Assembly: GCA_016709495.1 (NCBI GenBank)
Contig: JADJMS010000046.1
Span: forward strand, 62,001-126,000
Length of the DNA stretch: 64,000 nt
DNA from: Candidatus Dechloromonas phosphorivorans
GTDB lineage: Bacteria > Pseudomonadota > Gammaproteobacteria > Burkholderiales > Rhodocyclaceae
Direction of reading: 5' to 3'
Shown piece by piece: positions 51,145-60,915 of the stretch; position 1 is the first letter of the stretch, and each line of letters opens with the position of its first letter. The notes beneath the pieces are model-generated. The model had not been told where the DNA came from and ran no database searches. It was given only the letters and a program-made list of their open reading frames with translations. A program made the translations under genes and the position numbers.

Positions 51145-54100
51145 ATGAAAGCATTGCTCGATTTATTCAAGCAGGTAACCGCCGAAGAGGAATTTGACGC
51201 GATTACTATTGGTCTTGCCTCGCCTGAGAAGATCCGTTCCTGGTCCTACGGTGAAGTCAAAAAACCGGAAACCATTAACTATCGCACTTTCAAGCCGGAG
51301 CGTGATGGCTTGTTCTGTGCAAAAATCTTTGGCCCGATTAAAGATTACGAGTGCCTTTGCGGTAAATACAAGCGCCTCAAGCATCGCGGCGTGATCTGTG
51401 AAAAGTGCGGTGTCGAAGTGACGCTGGCCAAGGTTCGTCGTGATCGTATGGGTCACATTGAACTGGCTTCGCCGACTGCCCATATCTGGTTCCTGAAATC
51501 CTTGCCGTCTCGTCTCGGTATGGTTCTGGACATGACACTGCGCGATATTGAACGTGTCCTGTACTTTGAAGCCTATGTCGTTTGCGATCCCGGCATGGTC
51601 AGTAACCTGACTCGCGCCCAGTTGCTGACTGAAGAGCAGTACCTGGAAATGATGGAAGAGCATGGTGATGAATTCCACGCGCTGATGGGCGCCGAGGGCA
51701 TTCGTGAGCTGTTGCGTAATCTTGATCTGCCTAGCGAAGTCGAATCCTTGCGCTCTGAACTCGAAGTGACGAGTTCGGAAGCCAAGAACAAGAAACTGGC
51801 CAAGCGCCTCAAGATTCTTGAAGGCTTCCAGAAGTCTGGTATCAAGCCGGACTGGATGGTTCTTGAAGTGCTACCAGTGCTGCCGCCGGATTTGCGTCCG
51901 CTCGTGCCGCTTGATGGCGGCCGCTTTGCAACCTCAGACTTGAACGACCTCTATCGTCGCGTGATCAACCGGAACAACCGTCTGAAGCGTCTGCTTGAGC
52001 TGAAGGCCCCGGAAATCATTGTGCGTAACGAAAAACGCATGCTACAGGAATCAGTCGACTCCCTGCTCGACAATGGTCGTCGCGGCAAGGCAATGACCGG
52101 TGCCAACAAGCGTCCGTTGAAGTCACTCGCCGATATGATCAAGGGCAAGGGCGGCCGTTTCCGTCAGAACTTGCTGGGCAAGCGCGTGGACTACTCCGGC
52201 CGTTCGGTCATTGTGGTTGGCCCGCAGCTCAAGCTGCATCAGTGTGGATTGCCGAAGTTGATGGCCCTTGAGCTATTCAAGCCTTTCATCTTCCACAAGC
52301 TGGAAGTGCTTGGCTATGCTACCACCATCAAGCAAGCCAAGAAGATGGTTGAGGGGCAGGAGCCAGTGGTTTGGGACATCCTCGAAGATGTCATCCGCGA
52401 ACACCCGGTCATGCTGAACCGTGCGCCTACACTGCACCGTCTGGGTATCCAGGCGTTTGAGCCGACCCTGATTGAAGGCAAGGCGATTCAGTTACACCCG
52501 CTCGTTTGTGCGGCCTTCAACGCCGACTTCGACGGTGACCAGATGGCTGTTCACGTCCCGCTGTCGCTTGAGGCGCAAATGGAAGCCCGTACGTTGATGC
52601 TGGCCTCCAATAACGTGCTTTCGCCCGCCAACGGCCAGCCTATCATTGTTCCGTCACAGGATATCGTGTTGGGTCTGTATTACGCGACTCGCGAAAAGAT
52701 CAATGGCAAAGGTGAAGGTATGTACTTCGCCAATACCAATGAGATCGAACGCGCCATGGCGGCCAAGGAGCTGGATGTTCACTCCCGCATTACCGTCCGT
52801 TTGCCACAGTTTGAACCTGGTGCGGTCGACGGCGAATGGAACGAAAAAATTATTCGCGTTGAAACCACAGCCGGCCGTGCTTTGCTTTCCAAAATTCTGC
52901 CCAAGGGTTTGCCGTTCAAGGTCATCGACCGTGCGTTGAAGAAAAAGGAAATCTCCAAGCTGATCGACGAATCTTTCCGCCGTTGCGGGTTGAAAGAGAC
53001 CGTTGTTTTTGCTGATAAGCTGATGCAAAACGGTTATGCACTGGCGACTCGTGCTGGCATTTCCTTCTGTTCAGACGACATGCGCGTTCCGGCCAAGAAA
53101 GTCGAGATCATTGCGGCTGCTGAAGCAGAAGTGAAAGAAATCGAAATTCAGTACACCAATGGTTTGGTGACCAATGGCGAACGCTATAACAAGGTCGTCG
53201 ATATTTGGGGTCGTACCGGTGACCAGGTTGCCAAGGTGATGATGGATGAACTCGGCCACGAGGAAACCATTGACCGTCACGGCAAGCGGGTTAAGCAGGA
53301 TTCGTTCAATTCAATCTTCATGATGGCTGATTCCGGTGCTCGCGGTTCTGCAGCGCAGATTCGTCAGTTGGCTGGTATGCGCGGTTTGATGGCGAAACCT
53401 GATGGTTCGATTATTGAAACACCAATCACCACGAACTTCCGTGAAGGCCTGAACGTTCTTCAGTACTTTATTTCAACCCACGGTGCTCGTAAGGGTCTGG
53501 CTGACACAGCTTTGAAAACAGCGAACTCTGGTTACCTGACTCGCCGCTTGGTCGATGTGACACAAGACTTGGTCATTACTGAAGATGACTGCGGCACAAA
53601 GAATGGTTATCCGGTCAAAGCCTTGGTTGAAGGCGGCGAAGTCATTGAGCCGTTGCGCGAACGTATTCTTGGTCGTGTTACGGTCGACGACCTCGTTGAT
53701 CCAGAAACACAGGAGACAGTTGTTTTTGCCGGCACCATGCTGGACGAAGATCTGGTTGATCTGATTGATAGCCTTGGTATAGACGAAGTTAAAGTACGCA
53801 CGCCGCTTACCTGCGATACCCGTTACGGTCTTTGTGCGCAATGTTACGGCCGTGACCTAGGTCGTGGCATGATGGTCAATGCGGGTGAGGCTGTCGGCGT
53901 TATCGCAGCCCAATCGATTGGTGAGCCAGGAACACAGCTCACCATGCGTACTTTCCACGTCGGCGGTGCCGCTTCACGGAATGCTGTTGCCTCGCAGATT
54001 GAAGCAAAATCGGCTGGTACGGTTCGCTTCACATCAAGCATGCGTTATGTAACCAGCGCCAAAGGTGACAAGGTCGTTATTTCGCGTTCCGGTGAGGTCC

Positions 54101-55353
54101 TGATTACTGATGATCACGGTCGCGAGCGCGAGCGTCACAAGGTTCCTTATGGTGCCACTTTGCCTGTTGAGGATGGCAAGATGGCCAAGGCTGGCGTCAA
54201 ACTGGCGACTTGGGATCCGCACACTGGCCCGATTATTACGGAATACGCAGGTACTGTTCGATTCGATAATGTTGAAGAGGGCGTCACCGTTGCTAAACAA
54301 GTAGATGATGTTACTGGCCTTTCAACGCTGGTGGTTATTGACAACAAACGTGGCGGTAAGGCCGCAACCAAGGGTATTCGCCCGGTAGTCAAACTGCTTG
54401 ACGATACTGGACTTGAAGTGCGTGTAGCTGGTACAGAGCATCCCGTGTCGATAGCCTTCCAGGTCGGCTCGATTATCTCCGTTGTTGATGGTCAGCAGGT
54501 TGGTGTAGGCGACATCCTTGCACGTATGCCGCAAGAATCAGCCAAAACGCGTGACATTACCGGTGGTTTGCCGCGCGTTGCCGAGTTGTTTGAAGCGCGT
54601 ACGCCAAAAGATGCATCAGTTCTGGCTGAGCAGACCGGCACGATCAGCTTTGGTAAAGATACTAAAGGTAAACAGCGCCTGATCATTGCCGATCTGGATG
54701 GAGAGCAGCATGAATTCCTTATTTCCAAGGACAAGCATGTGTTGGTGCACGATGGTCAGGTAGTGAACAAGGGTGAGAAGATCGTCGAGGGTTCGCCTGA
54801 TCCGCACGATATTCTGCGTTTGCAAGGTGTTGAGGCGTTGGCTCGTTACATTACCGATGAAGTCCAGGATGTGTATCGTCTGCAAGGTGTGAAAATCAAC
54901 GACAAGCACATCGAAGTAATTGTGCGTCAGATGTTGCGTCGCGTGGCAATCGTTGAGCCGGGTGATACCCGATTCATCAAGTCGGAACAAGTTGAACGCG
55001 CTGATCTGCTTGCTGAAAATGATAAGGCAATAGCTGAAGGTAAGCTGCCGGCAACTTTTGAGCATATGCTGCTTGGTATTACCAAAGCCTCGCTTTCGAC
55101 TGACTCCTTCATTTCAGCGGCATCCTTCCAGGAAACCACGCGTGTTCTTACCGAGGCTGCCATCATGGGCAAGCGTGACGAATTGCGTGGTCTCAAGGAA
55201 AATGTGATTGTTGGTCGCTTGATCCCCGCTGGTACGGGCCTCGCGTTCCATCGTGCACGTAAGGGATTGGCGTCCGGCTACGATAATGTTGCCCGCCCAT
55301 CTTCTGAAGTAGTTGTAGAAACTGTTGTACAGGAAGCCGATCTGGGCGCCTGA
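51145..55353 (+). CDS. rpoC: RNA polymerase subunit beta'
   Basis: Holds the active-site magnesium in NADFDGDQMAVHVP. 1402 residues from MKALLDLFKQVTAEEEFDAI. The zinc-ribbon Cys (CLCGKYKRLKHRGVICEKCG) and the second zinc site (CDTRYGLCAQCYGRDL) are present, as is the trigger-loop region GEPGTQLTMRTFHVGGAA. Preceded by CTGGGAG. Followed by hairpins at 55362-55393 that probably end or slow part of the transcription. Confidence 0.99.
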   Translation: MKALLDLFKQVTAEEEFDAITIGLASPEKIRSWSYGEVKKPETINYRTFKPERDGLFCAKIFGPIKDYECLCGKYKRLKHRGVICEKCGVEVTLAKVRRDRMGHIELASPTAHIWFLKSLPSRLGMVLDMTLRDIERVLYFEAYVVCDPGMVSNLTRAQLLTEEQYLEMMEEHGDEFHALMGAEGIRELLRNLDLPSEVESLRSELEVTSSEAKNKKLAKRLKILEGFQKSGIKPDWMVLEVLPVLPPDLRPLVPLDGGRFATSDLNDLYRRVINRNNRLKRLLELKAPEIIVRNEKRMLQESVDSLLDNGRRGKAMTGANKRPLKSLADMIKGKGGRFRQNLLGKRVDYSGRSVIVVGPQLKLHQCGLPKLMALELFKPFIFHKLEVLGYATTIKQAKKMVEGQEPVVWDILEDVIREHPVMLNRAPTLHRLGIQAFEPTLIEGKAIQLHPLVCAAFNADFDGDQMAVHVPLSLEAQMEARTLMLASNNVLSPANGQPIIVPSQDIVLGLYYATREKINGKGEGMYFANTNEIERAMAAKELDVHSRITVRLPQFEPGAVDGEWNEKIIRVETTAGRALLSKILPKGLPFKVIDRALKKKEISKLIDESFRRCGLKETVVFADKLMQNGYALATRAGISFCSDDMRVPAKKVEIIAAAEAEVKEIEIQYTNGLVTNGERYNKVVDIWGRTGDQVAKVMMDELGHEETIDRHGKRVKQDSFNSIFMMADSGARGSAAQIRQLAGMRGLMAKPDGSIIETPITTNFREGLNVLQYFISTHGARKGLADTALKTANSGYLTRRLVDVTQDLVITEDDCGTKNGYPVKALVEGGEVIEPLRERILGRVTVDDLVDPETQETVVFAGTMLDEDLVDLIDSLGIDEVKVRTPLTCDTRYGLCAQCYGRDLGRGMMVNAGEAVGVIAAQSIGEPGTQLTMRTFHVGGAASRNAVASQIEAKSAGTVRFTSSMRYVTSAKGDKVVISRSGEVLITDDHGRERERHKVPYGATLPVEDGKMAKAGVKLATWDPHTGPIITEYAGTVRFDNVEEGVTVAKQVDDVTGLSTLVVIDNKRGGKAATKGIRPVVKLLDDTGLEVRVAGTEHPVSIAFQVGSIISVVDGQQVGVGDILARMPQESAKTRDITGGLPRVAELFEARTPKDASVLAEQTGTISFGKDTKGKQRLIIADLDGEQHEFLISKDKHVLVHDGQVVNKGEKIVEGSPDPHDILRLQGVEALARYITDEVQDVYRLQGVKINDKHIEVIVRQMLRRVAIVEPGDTRFIKSEQVERADLLAENDKAIAEGKLPATFEHMLLGITKASLSTDSFISAASFQETTRVLTEAAIMGKRDELRGLKENVIVGRLIPAGTGLAFHRARKGLASGYDNVARPSSEVVVETVVQEADLGA

Positions 55354-55361
55354 GCTTAGTG

Positions 55362-55393
55362 CCACCCCCGTATCACGTTGACACTGGGGGTGG
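55362..55393 (+). terminator. Hairpin after rpoC
   Basis: CCACCCCC (55362-55369) pairs with GGGGGTGG (55386-55393) around a 16-base loop. No T-run follows. A second stem GCGGAG/CTCCGC lies about 50 bases on. Likely transcript end or processing site before rpsL. Confidence 0.5.
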
Positions 55394-55508
55394 TCAACCA
55401 TAAAATCTATGGTCTTTGTCGGCGGAGGCTAATCATTGTCTCCGCTTTGGATAACAAAATTACCGGAAAACACTGAAAACAGTGTCCGGTCGTTGAAGGA
55501 AGTTAGAT

Positions 55509-55886
55509 ATGCCGACCATCAACCAGCTAGTGCGCAAGCCGCGCGTAGCAGAGGTGACCAAGAGCAAGGTTCCTGCTCTTGAAAAGTGTCCTCAGAAACG
55601 TGGCGTTTGTACGCGCGTTTATACTACGACCCCCAAAAAGCCTAACTCAGCGCTACGTAAAGTTTGCAAGGTGCGTTTGACCAATGGTTTTGAGGTGATT
55701 TCCTATATCGGCGGTGAAGGTCACAACCTTCAGGAGCACTCTGTTGTTCTAGTCCGTGGTGGTCGTGTCAAGGATTTGCCTGGTGTGCGTTACCACACTG
55801 TGCGTGGCTCTCTGGATACTCAGGGTGTCAAGGATCGTAAGCAGTCCCGTTCCAAGTACGGGACGAAGCGTCCGAAGGCTGCTTGA
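55509..55886 (+). CDS. rpsL: 30S ribosomal protein S12
   Basis: Decoding-centre protein, 125 residues. The loops TTTPKKPNSALRKVCKVRLT and GGRVKDLPGVRYHTVRG carry the wild-type Lys residues at which streptomycin-resistance changes usually occur. Start at ATG 55509 after GAAGGAAG. First gene of the str operon (rpsL-rpsG-fusA-tuf). Confidence 0.98.
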   Translation: MPTINQLVRKPRVAEVTKSKVPALEKCPQKRGVCTRVYTTTPKKPNSALRKVCKVRLTNGFEVISYIGGEGHNLQEHSVVLVRGGRVKDLPGVRYHTVRGSLDTQGVKDRKQSRSKYGTKRPKAA

Positions 55887-55936
55887 TTTATTAAGTAGCT
55901 TAAGTAAGTGGTCGTCCCTTTGGGCGGCTGGGAGAG

Positions 55937-55967
55937 GCCGGGAGGGTAAAACCCTAGCCCGGCTTTT
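55937..55967 (+). terminator. Terminator-like hairpin between rpsL and rpsG
   Basis: GCCGGGAGGGT pairs with ACCCT-AG-CCCGGC around AAA, with a small bulge, and TTTT follows at 55964-55967. It lies inside the str operon, so it is more likely an attenuator or a translational operator; S7 represses its operon from the rpsL-rpsG gap in Escherichia coli. Confidence 0.55.
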
Positions 55968-55996
55968 CAACTGAATCGTGTTTATTTGAGGTTAAT

Positions 55997-56467
55997 ATGC
56001 CCCGTCGTCGTGAAGTACCAAAACGTGACATTCTTCCGGATCCCAAGTTCGGTAATGTCGAAGTTTCAAAATTTGTAAATGCAATTATGCAGAGCGGCAA
56101 GAAGTCTGTTGCTGAACGCATTGTCTATGGCGCCTTCGATATCATCACCACTAAAGGCGGCAAGAATCCGCTAGAGGTGTTTGCCGCTGCCATGGGTAAT
56201 GTTCGCCCGATGGTCGAGGTTAAGTCACGTCGCGTTGGTGGTGCAAACTACCAGGTGCCGGTTGAGGTTCGTCCGGCACGTCGCGCCGCCTTGGCGATGC
56301 GTTGGTTGCGTGAGTCTGCCCGCAAGCGTTCCGAGAAATCCATGGGTCAGCGTCTGGCTGCCGAAATGATGGAAGCTGCTGAAAACCGCGGCGGCGCGGT
56401 CAAGAAGCGTGATGAAGTGCACCGTATGGCTGAAGCCAACAAGGCTTTTGCTCACTTCCGCTTCTAA
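55997..56467 (+). CDS. rpsG: 30S ribosomal protein S7
   Basis: Head-assembly protein that binds 16S rRNA and, in enterobacteria, represses its own operon. 156 residues starting MPRRREVPKRDILPDPKFGN, with the family blocks KFVNAIMQSGKKSVAERIVY and RRVGGANYQVPVEVRP, ending AHFRF. Preceded by TTGAGGT. 18 bases before fusA. Confidence 0.98.
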   Translation: MPRRREVPKRDILPDPKFGNVEVSKFVNAIMQSGKKSVAERIVYGAFDIITTKGGKNPLEVFAAAMGNVRPMVEVKSRRVGGANYQVPVEVRPARRAALAMRWLRESARKRSEKSMGQRLAAEMMEAAENRGGAVKKRDEVHRMAEANKAFAHFRF

Positions 56468-56485
56468 TTTTCAAAGGGCTCTAAC

Positions 56486-58579
56486 GTGGCACGTAAAACT
56501 CCTATCGAGCGCTACCGGAATATTGGTATTAGCGCTCACATTGACGCCGGTAAGACAACGACGACTGAACGTATTCTGTTTTATACCGGTGTGAACCACA
56601 AAATCGGTGAGGTTCATGATGGCGCTGCTACCATGGACTGGATGGAGCAGGAACAAGAGCGGGGTATTACTATTACCTCTGCAGCAACAACCTGTTTCTG
56701 GAGTGGTATGGATAAGCAGTTCCCGCCGCACCATATCAATATTATTGACACCCCGGGACACGTCGACTTCACCATTGAAGTTGAGCGCTCGATGCGTGTT
56801 CTTGATGCGGCGTGTATGGTTTACTGTGCTGTGGGTGGCGTTCAGCCCCAGTCCGAAACTGTCTGGCGTCAGGCCAACAAGTATGGTGTGCCACGTCTCG
56901 CATTCGTGAATAAGATGGACCGCTCTGGCGCCAACTTCTTCAAGGTTGTTGATCAGCTTAAGCTTCGTCTTAAAGCTAACCCGGTGCCTATCGTTATTCC
57001 AATTGGTGCTGAAGAAAAGTTCGAGGGTGTTGTCGACTTGATCCGCATGAAGGCTATCTATTGGGATGAGGCTTCACAAGGCATGAAGTACGATGCCCGT
57101 GATATTCCTGCGGATTTGATTGAAGATGCTCAGACTTGGCGCGAGCAGATGGTTGAAGCGGCTGCTGAAGCCTCCGAAGATCTGATGAATCGTTATCTCG
57201 AAGAGGGTGAGTTGTCTGAGGCTGACATTATTCTGGGTTTGCGTACCCGCACCCTGGCTTGTGAAATCCAGCCAATGCTTTGTGGTACGGCTTTCAAGAA
57301 CAAGGGCGTTCAGCGCATGCTGGATGCAGTGATTGAGCTGCTGCCGTCGCCGGTAGATATCCCGCCTGTTACTGGTATTCTTGAGAACGAATCGCAAGGC
57401 GAGCGTCGTGCTGCTGATGACGAAGCTTTCTCGGCTTTGGCATTCAAGATCATGACGGACCCGTTCGTTGGTCAGCTAATCTTCTTCCGTGTTTACTCGG
57501 GCGTTATCAATTCAGGCGATACTGTTTATAACCCGGTTAAGGGTCGTAAAGAGCGTCTGGGTCGTATTCTTCAGATGCATGCAAATCAGCGCGAAGAAAT
57601 CAAGGAAGTGCGCGCTGGTGATATCGCGGCTGCCGTTGGTCTAAAAGAAGCCACTACTGGCGACACTTTGTGCGATCCGCAAAAAGTGATCACGCTTGAG
57701 CGCATGATTTTCCCGGAACCGGTTATTCACGTTGCTGTTGAGCCGAAAACCAAGGCTGACCAGGAAAAAATGGGTCTGGCGCTTGGTCGTCTTGCTCAGG
57801 AAGATCCGTCATTCCGTGTTCGTACCGATGAAGAATCTGGTCAGACCATTATTTCCGGGATGGGTGAATTGCACCTCGAAATTCTGGTTGACCGTATGCG
57901 TCGTGAATTCAATGTTGATGCAACAGTTGGTGCTCCGCAGGTAGCGTACCGTGAGTGCATCAAGAAGTCGGTTGAGCAGGAAGGCAAGTTCGTCAAGCAG
58001 TCTGGTGGTCGTGGTCAGTTCGGTCACGTTTGGCTCAAGATTGAGCCGAATGAAGCTGGCAAGGGCTATGAATTTGTCGATGCAATCAAAGGTGGCGTTG
58101 TGCCGCGCGAATTTATTCCTGCGGTCGACAAAGGCTTGCGCGATGCTGTTACCAGTGGTGTTCTGGCTGGCTTCCCGGTTGTTGATGTCAAATTCACACT
58201 GTTTGATGGTTCTTACCACGACGTTGACTCCAACGAAAATGCATTCCGTATGGCCGCTTCAATGGCGTTCAAGGAAGGTATGAAGAAGGCAAGCCCGACG
58301 TTGCTTGAGCCAATGATGGCGGTTGAAGTTGAAACCCCGGAAGAGTACATGGGTAACGTCATGGGTGACTTGTCTTCACGTCGCGGCATTGTCCACGGCA
58401 TGGAAGACCAGATTGGTGGTATCAAGGTCATCAAGGCCGAGGTTCCACTCTCTGAAATGTTTGGCTATTCGACTTCAGTGCGCTCGCTGTCGCAGGGTCG
58501 TGCCACTTATTCCATGGAATTCAAACACTATACCGAAGCGCCGAAAAACGTCGCTGAGGCTGTAATTAACAAGAAGTAA
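56486..58579 (+). CDS. fusA: Elongation factor G
   Basis: GTPase that drives translocation. 697 residues from ATG-equivalent GTG 56486 (MARKTPIERYRNIGISAHID). G1 AHIDAGKTTTTERILF, switch II DTPGHVDFT and NKMDRSGANF are canonical; domain IV (VAYRECIKKSVEQEGKFVKQ) and the C-terminal SLSQGRATYSMEFKHY are present. 15 bases before tuf copy 2. Confidence 0.98.
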   Translation: MARKTPIERYRNIGISAHIDAGKTTTTERILFYTGVNHKIGEVHDGAATMDWMEQEQERGITITSAATTCFWSGMDKQFPPHHINIIDTPGHVDFTIEVERSMRVLDAACMVYCAVGGVQPQSETVWRQANKYGVPRLAFVNKMDRSGANFFKVVDQLKLRLKANPVPIVIPIGAEEKFEGVVDLIRMKAIYWDEASQGMKYDARDIPADLIEDAQTWREQMVEAAAEASEDLMNRYLEEGELSEADIILGLRTRTLACEIQPMLCGTAFKNKGVQRMLDAVIELLPSPVDIPPVTGILENESQGERRAADDEAFSALAFKIMTDPFVGQLIFFRVYSGVINSGDTVYNPVKGRKERLGRILQMHANQREEIKEVRAGDIAAAVGLKEATTGDTLCDPQKVITLERMIFPEPVIHVAVEPKTKADQEKMGLALGRLAQEDPSFRVRTDEESGQTIISGMGELHLEILVDRMRREFNVDATVGAPQVAYRECIKKSVEQEGKFVKQSGGRGQFGHVWLKIEPNEAGKGYEFVDAIKGGVVPREFIPAVDKGLRDAVTSGVLAGFPVVDVKFTLFDGSYHDVDSNENAFRMAASMAFKEGMKKASPTLLEPMMAVEVETPEEYMGNVMGDLSSRRGIVHGMEDQIGGIKVIKAEVPLSEMFGYSTSVRSLSQGRATYSMEFKHYTEAPKNVAEAVINKK

Positions 58580-58594
58580 TTCGGAGAATACATA

Positions 58595-59785
58595 ATGGCT
58601 AAGGAAAAATTCGCGCGTACGAAGCCGCACGTAAACGTTGGCACAATTGGGCACGTTGACCATGGCAAGACCACGCTGACAGCAGCAATCACCACGGTGC
58701 TATCTGCCAAGTTTGGTGGCTCCGCCAAGAAGTACGACGAAATCGACGCGGCGCCGGAAGAAAAAGCGCGCGGTATTACCATTAACACCGCCCACGTCGA
58801 ATACGAAACCGCCAATCGTCACTACGCCCACGTTGACTGCCCGGGTCACGCTGACTACGTCAAGAACATGATTACTGGTGCTGCCCAGATGGACGGCGCC
58901 ATTCTCGTCTGTTCCGCTGCTGACGGCCCGATGCCCCAGACCCGCGAGCACATCCTGCTCGCCCGTCAGGTCGGTGTGCCATACGTCCTCGTTTACATGA
59001 ACAAATGTGACATGGTTGATGACGCCGAACTGCTCGAACTGGTCGAAATGGAACTCCGTGAGCTCCTCGACAAATACGACTTCCCGGGCGACGACACCCC
59101 GATTATCCACGGCTCTGCACTCAAAGCTCTTGAAGGCGACCAGTCCGAAATCGGCGAACCCTCCATCTTCCGTCTGGCTGATGCACTCGACACCTACATC
59201 CCAAATCCGGAACGCGCTGTTGATCAGCCCTTCCTGATGCCGGTTGAAGACGTCTTCTCCATCTCCGGTCGCGGTACCGTGGTGACCGGTCGTATCGAGC
59301 GCGGCATCGTCAAGGTAGGTGAAGAACTCGAAATCGTTGGTATCCGTCCGACCGTCAAGACCACCTGTACCGGTGTTGAGATGTTCCGCAAACTGCTCGA
59401 CCAAGGTCAGGCAGGCGACAACGTCGGCGCCCTTTTGCGTGGTACCAAGCGTGAAGACGTCGAGCGCGGTCAGGTTCTCTGCAAGCCGGGCTCTGTCAAG
59501 CCGCACACCCACTTCGCCTCCGAAGTGTACATCCTGTCCAAGGATGAAGGCGGTCGTCACACCCCGTTCTTCAACGGTTACCGTCCCCAGTTCTACTTCC
59601 GTACGACCGACGTGACCGGCTCCATCGATCTGCCGGAAGGCGTTGAGATGGTGATGCCTGGCGACAACATCGCCATGACCATCAAGCTGATTGCACCGAT
59701 CGCCATGGAAGAAGGTCTGCGCTTCGCCATTCGTGAAGGCGGTCGTACCGTCGGCGCTGGTGTTGTTGCCAAGATCATCGAATAA
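58595..59785 (+). CDS. tuf: Elongation factor Tu, copy 2
   Basis: 396-residue EF-Tu, intact. G1 GHVDHGKTT, switch regions ARGITINTAHVEYE and DCPGHADYVKNMI, NKCDMVDDAELLEL, and C-terminal barrel ending EGGRTVGAGVVAKIIE. Nearly identical to the copy at 42110-43301 over its whole length, with scattered differences grouped in a few blocks, as expected from repeated gene conversion. Follows fusA closely in the str operon. The S10 operon begins 61 bases later. Confidence 0.98.
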   Translation: MAKEKFARTKPHVNVGTIGHVDHGKTTLTAAITTVLSAKFGGSAKKYDEIDAAPEEKARGITINTAHVEYETANRHYAHVDCPGHADYVKNMITGAAQMDGAILVCSAADGPMPQTREHILLARQVGVPYVLVYMNKCDMVDDAELLELVEMELRELLDKYDFPGDDTPIIHGSALKALEGDQSEIGEPSIFRLADALDTYIPNPERAVDQPFLMPVEDVFSISGRGTVVTGRIERGIVKVGEELEIVGIRPTVKTTCTGVEMFRKLLDQGQAGDNVGALLRGTKREDVERGQVLCKPGSVKPHTHFASEVYILSKDEGGRHTPFFNGYRPQFYFRTTDVTGSIDLPEGVEMVMPGDNIAMTIKLIAPIAMEEGLRFAIREGGRTVGAGVVAKIIE

Positions 59786-59846
59786 ATCGTTCTTTTGAAA
59801 AACCGAGGCCGTTCTTTGGTTGCCTCATCGCTCTTTGGAAGCTCAA

Positions 59847-60158
59847 ATGTCTAATCAAAAAATCCGCATCCGTCTCAAAGCCTTTGACTATCGTTTGATT
59901 GATCAGTCAGCTCAAGAAATTGTTGAAACAGCAAAACGTACTGGTGCGGTTGTTCGCGGCCCTGTGCCGTTGCCGACGCGCAAGCAGCGTTTTGACATCC
60001 TGCGTTCGCCGCACGTAAACAAGGCTTCTCGTGACCAGCTGGAAATACGTACTCATCTGCGGTTGATGGATATTGTTGATCCGACCGACAAGACGGTTGA
60101 TGCGCTGATGAAGCTGGATCTTCCGGCAGGTGTGGACGTCGAAATCAAGTTGCAGTAA
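59847..60158 (+). CDS. rpsJ: 30S ribosomal protein S10
   Basis: 103 residues from ATG 59847 (MSNQKIRIRLKAFDYRLIDQ); an earlier in-frame ATG at 59820 adds an unconserved leader. Binds 16S rRNA in the head, and also contacts NusG and NusB in antitermination. The family block KTKRTGAVVRGPVPLPTRK is seen (here AKRTGAVVRGPVPLPTRKQR). First gene of the S10 operon. A 109-base gap before rplC contains a promoter candidate. Confidence 0.98.
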   Translation: MSNQKIRIRLKAFDYRLIDQSAQEIVETAKRTGAVVRGPVPLPTRKQRFDILRSPHVNKASRDQLEIRTHLRLMDIVDPTDKTVDALMKLDLPAGVDVEIKLQ

Positions 60159-60178
60159 TACTGGGTCGCGGATATAAT
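60150..60178 (+). promoter_or_regulatory. Candidate promoter between rpsJ and rplC
   Basis: TTGCAG (60150-60155), 17 bases, TATAAT (60173-60178), a perfect -10 box. The -10 is embedded in the hairpin CGCGGAT-ATA-ATCCGCG (60167-60183). It may add transcripts for rplC onward or be a structural mRNA site; undecided. Confidence 0.45.
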
Positions 60179-60267
60179 CCGCGCCTTTCGGGGGTGGCCG
60201 GTGACGGTTGCCCATTTGTTGTTTTACATCGACCGGCCAATCGCAGCCGGCGATGAGGAGAATAACC

Positions 60268-60906
60268 ATGAGTCTAGGCCTTGTAGGTCGCAAGGTGGGC
60301 ATGACTCGCATTTTTGCTGAGGATGGTGCTTCCATTCCGGTAACTGTGCTTGATGTGTCCAACAATCGCGTGACCCAAGTCAAAACGCCGGAGATCGATG
60401 GCTACGCAGCCATTCAGGTCGCATTCGGCAAGCGCCGTGCCTCTCGTGTTTCCAAGCCCATTGCAGGCCATTTGGCCAAGGCGGGTGTGGAAGCCGGGCA
60501 TGTGCTCAAGGAATTCCGTATCGAAGCTGATCAGTTGGCCACATTCAAGGCTGGCGATCAGGTGGCGGTTACGATTTTTGCCGAAGGGCAAAAAGTCGAC
60601 GTCAGCGGCACTTCCATCGGTAAGGGCTTCCAGGGTGGTATCAAACGCCACAATTTCAGTTCTAACCGTGCTACCCACGGTAACTCGTTGTCGCATAACG
60701 CGCCGGGTTCCATTGGTATGGCGCAAGATCCGGGTCGTGTTTTTCCGGGTAAGCGCATGGCTGGTCACATGGGTGACGTTCAGTCAACGATGCAAAGCCT
60801 GACAATTGTCCGTGTCGATTCCGAGCGCCAGCTTCTGCTGGTTCGTGGTGCCGTTCCTGGCGCCAAGGGTGCTGACGTGATCGTGCGTCCGGCAGTCAAG
60901 GGCTAA
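60268..60906 (+). CDS. rplC: 50S ribosomal protein L3
   Basis: Near the peptidyl-transferase centre. 212 residues from ATG 60268 (MSLGLVGRKVGMTRIFAEDG) after GAGGAG; upstream in-frame ATGs are not conserved. The tip loop region HGNSLSHNAPGSIGMAQDPG and the GKRMAGHMGD block are intact. The Gln methylated by PrmB in other bacteria lies in that loop. Nine bases before rplD. Confidence 0.98.
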   Translation: MSLGLVGRKVGMTRIFAEDGASIPVTVLDVSNNRVTQVKTPEIDGYAAIQVAFGKRRASRVSKPIAGHLAKAGVEAGHVLKEFRIEADQLATFKAGDQVAVTIFAEGQKVDVSGTSIGKGFQGGIKRHNFSSNRATHGNSLSHNAPGSIGMAQDPGRVFPGKRMAGHMGDVQSTMQSLTIVRVDSERQLLLVRGAVPGAKGADVIVRPAVKG

Positions 60907-60915
60907 GGGGGCGAC

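Noticed and set aside
46915..55353. rpoB and rpoC both exactly 1402 codons
   Set aside because: They are different proteins with correct family motifs; the equal length is coincidence, not duplication.
58700..59560. 286-codon open frame antisense to tuf copy 2, with a shorter twin antisense to copy 1
   Set aside because: Both result from the strong codon bias of EF-Tu; the coding strand is certain.
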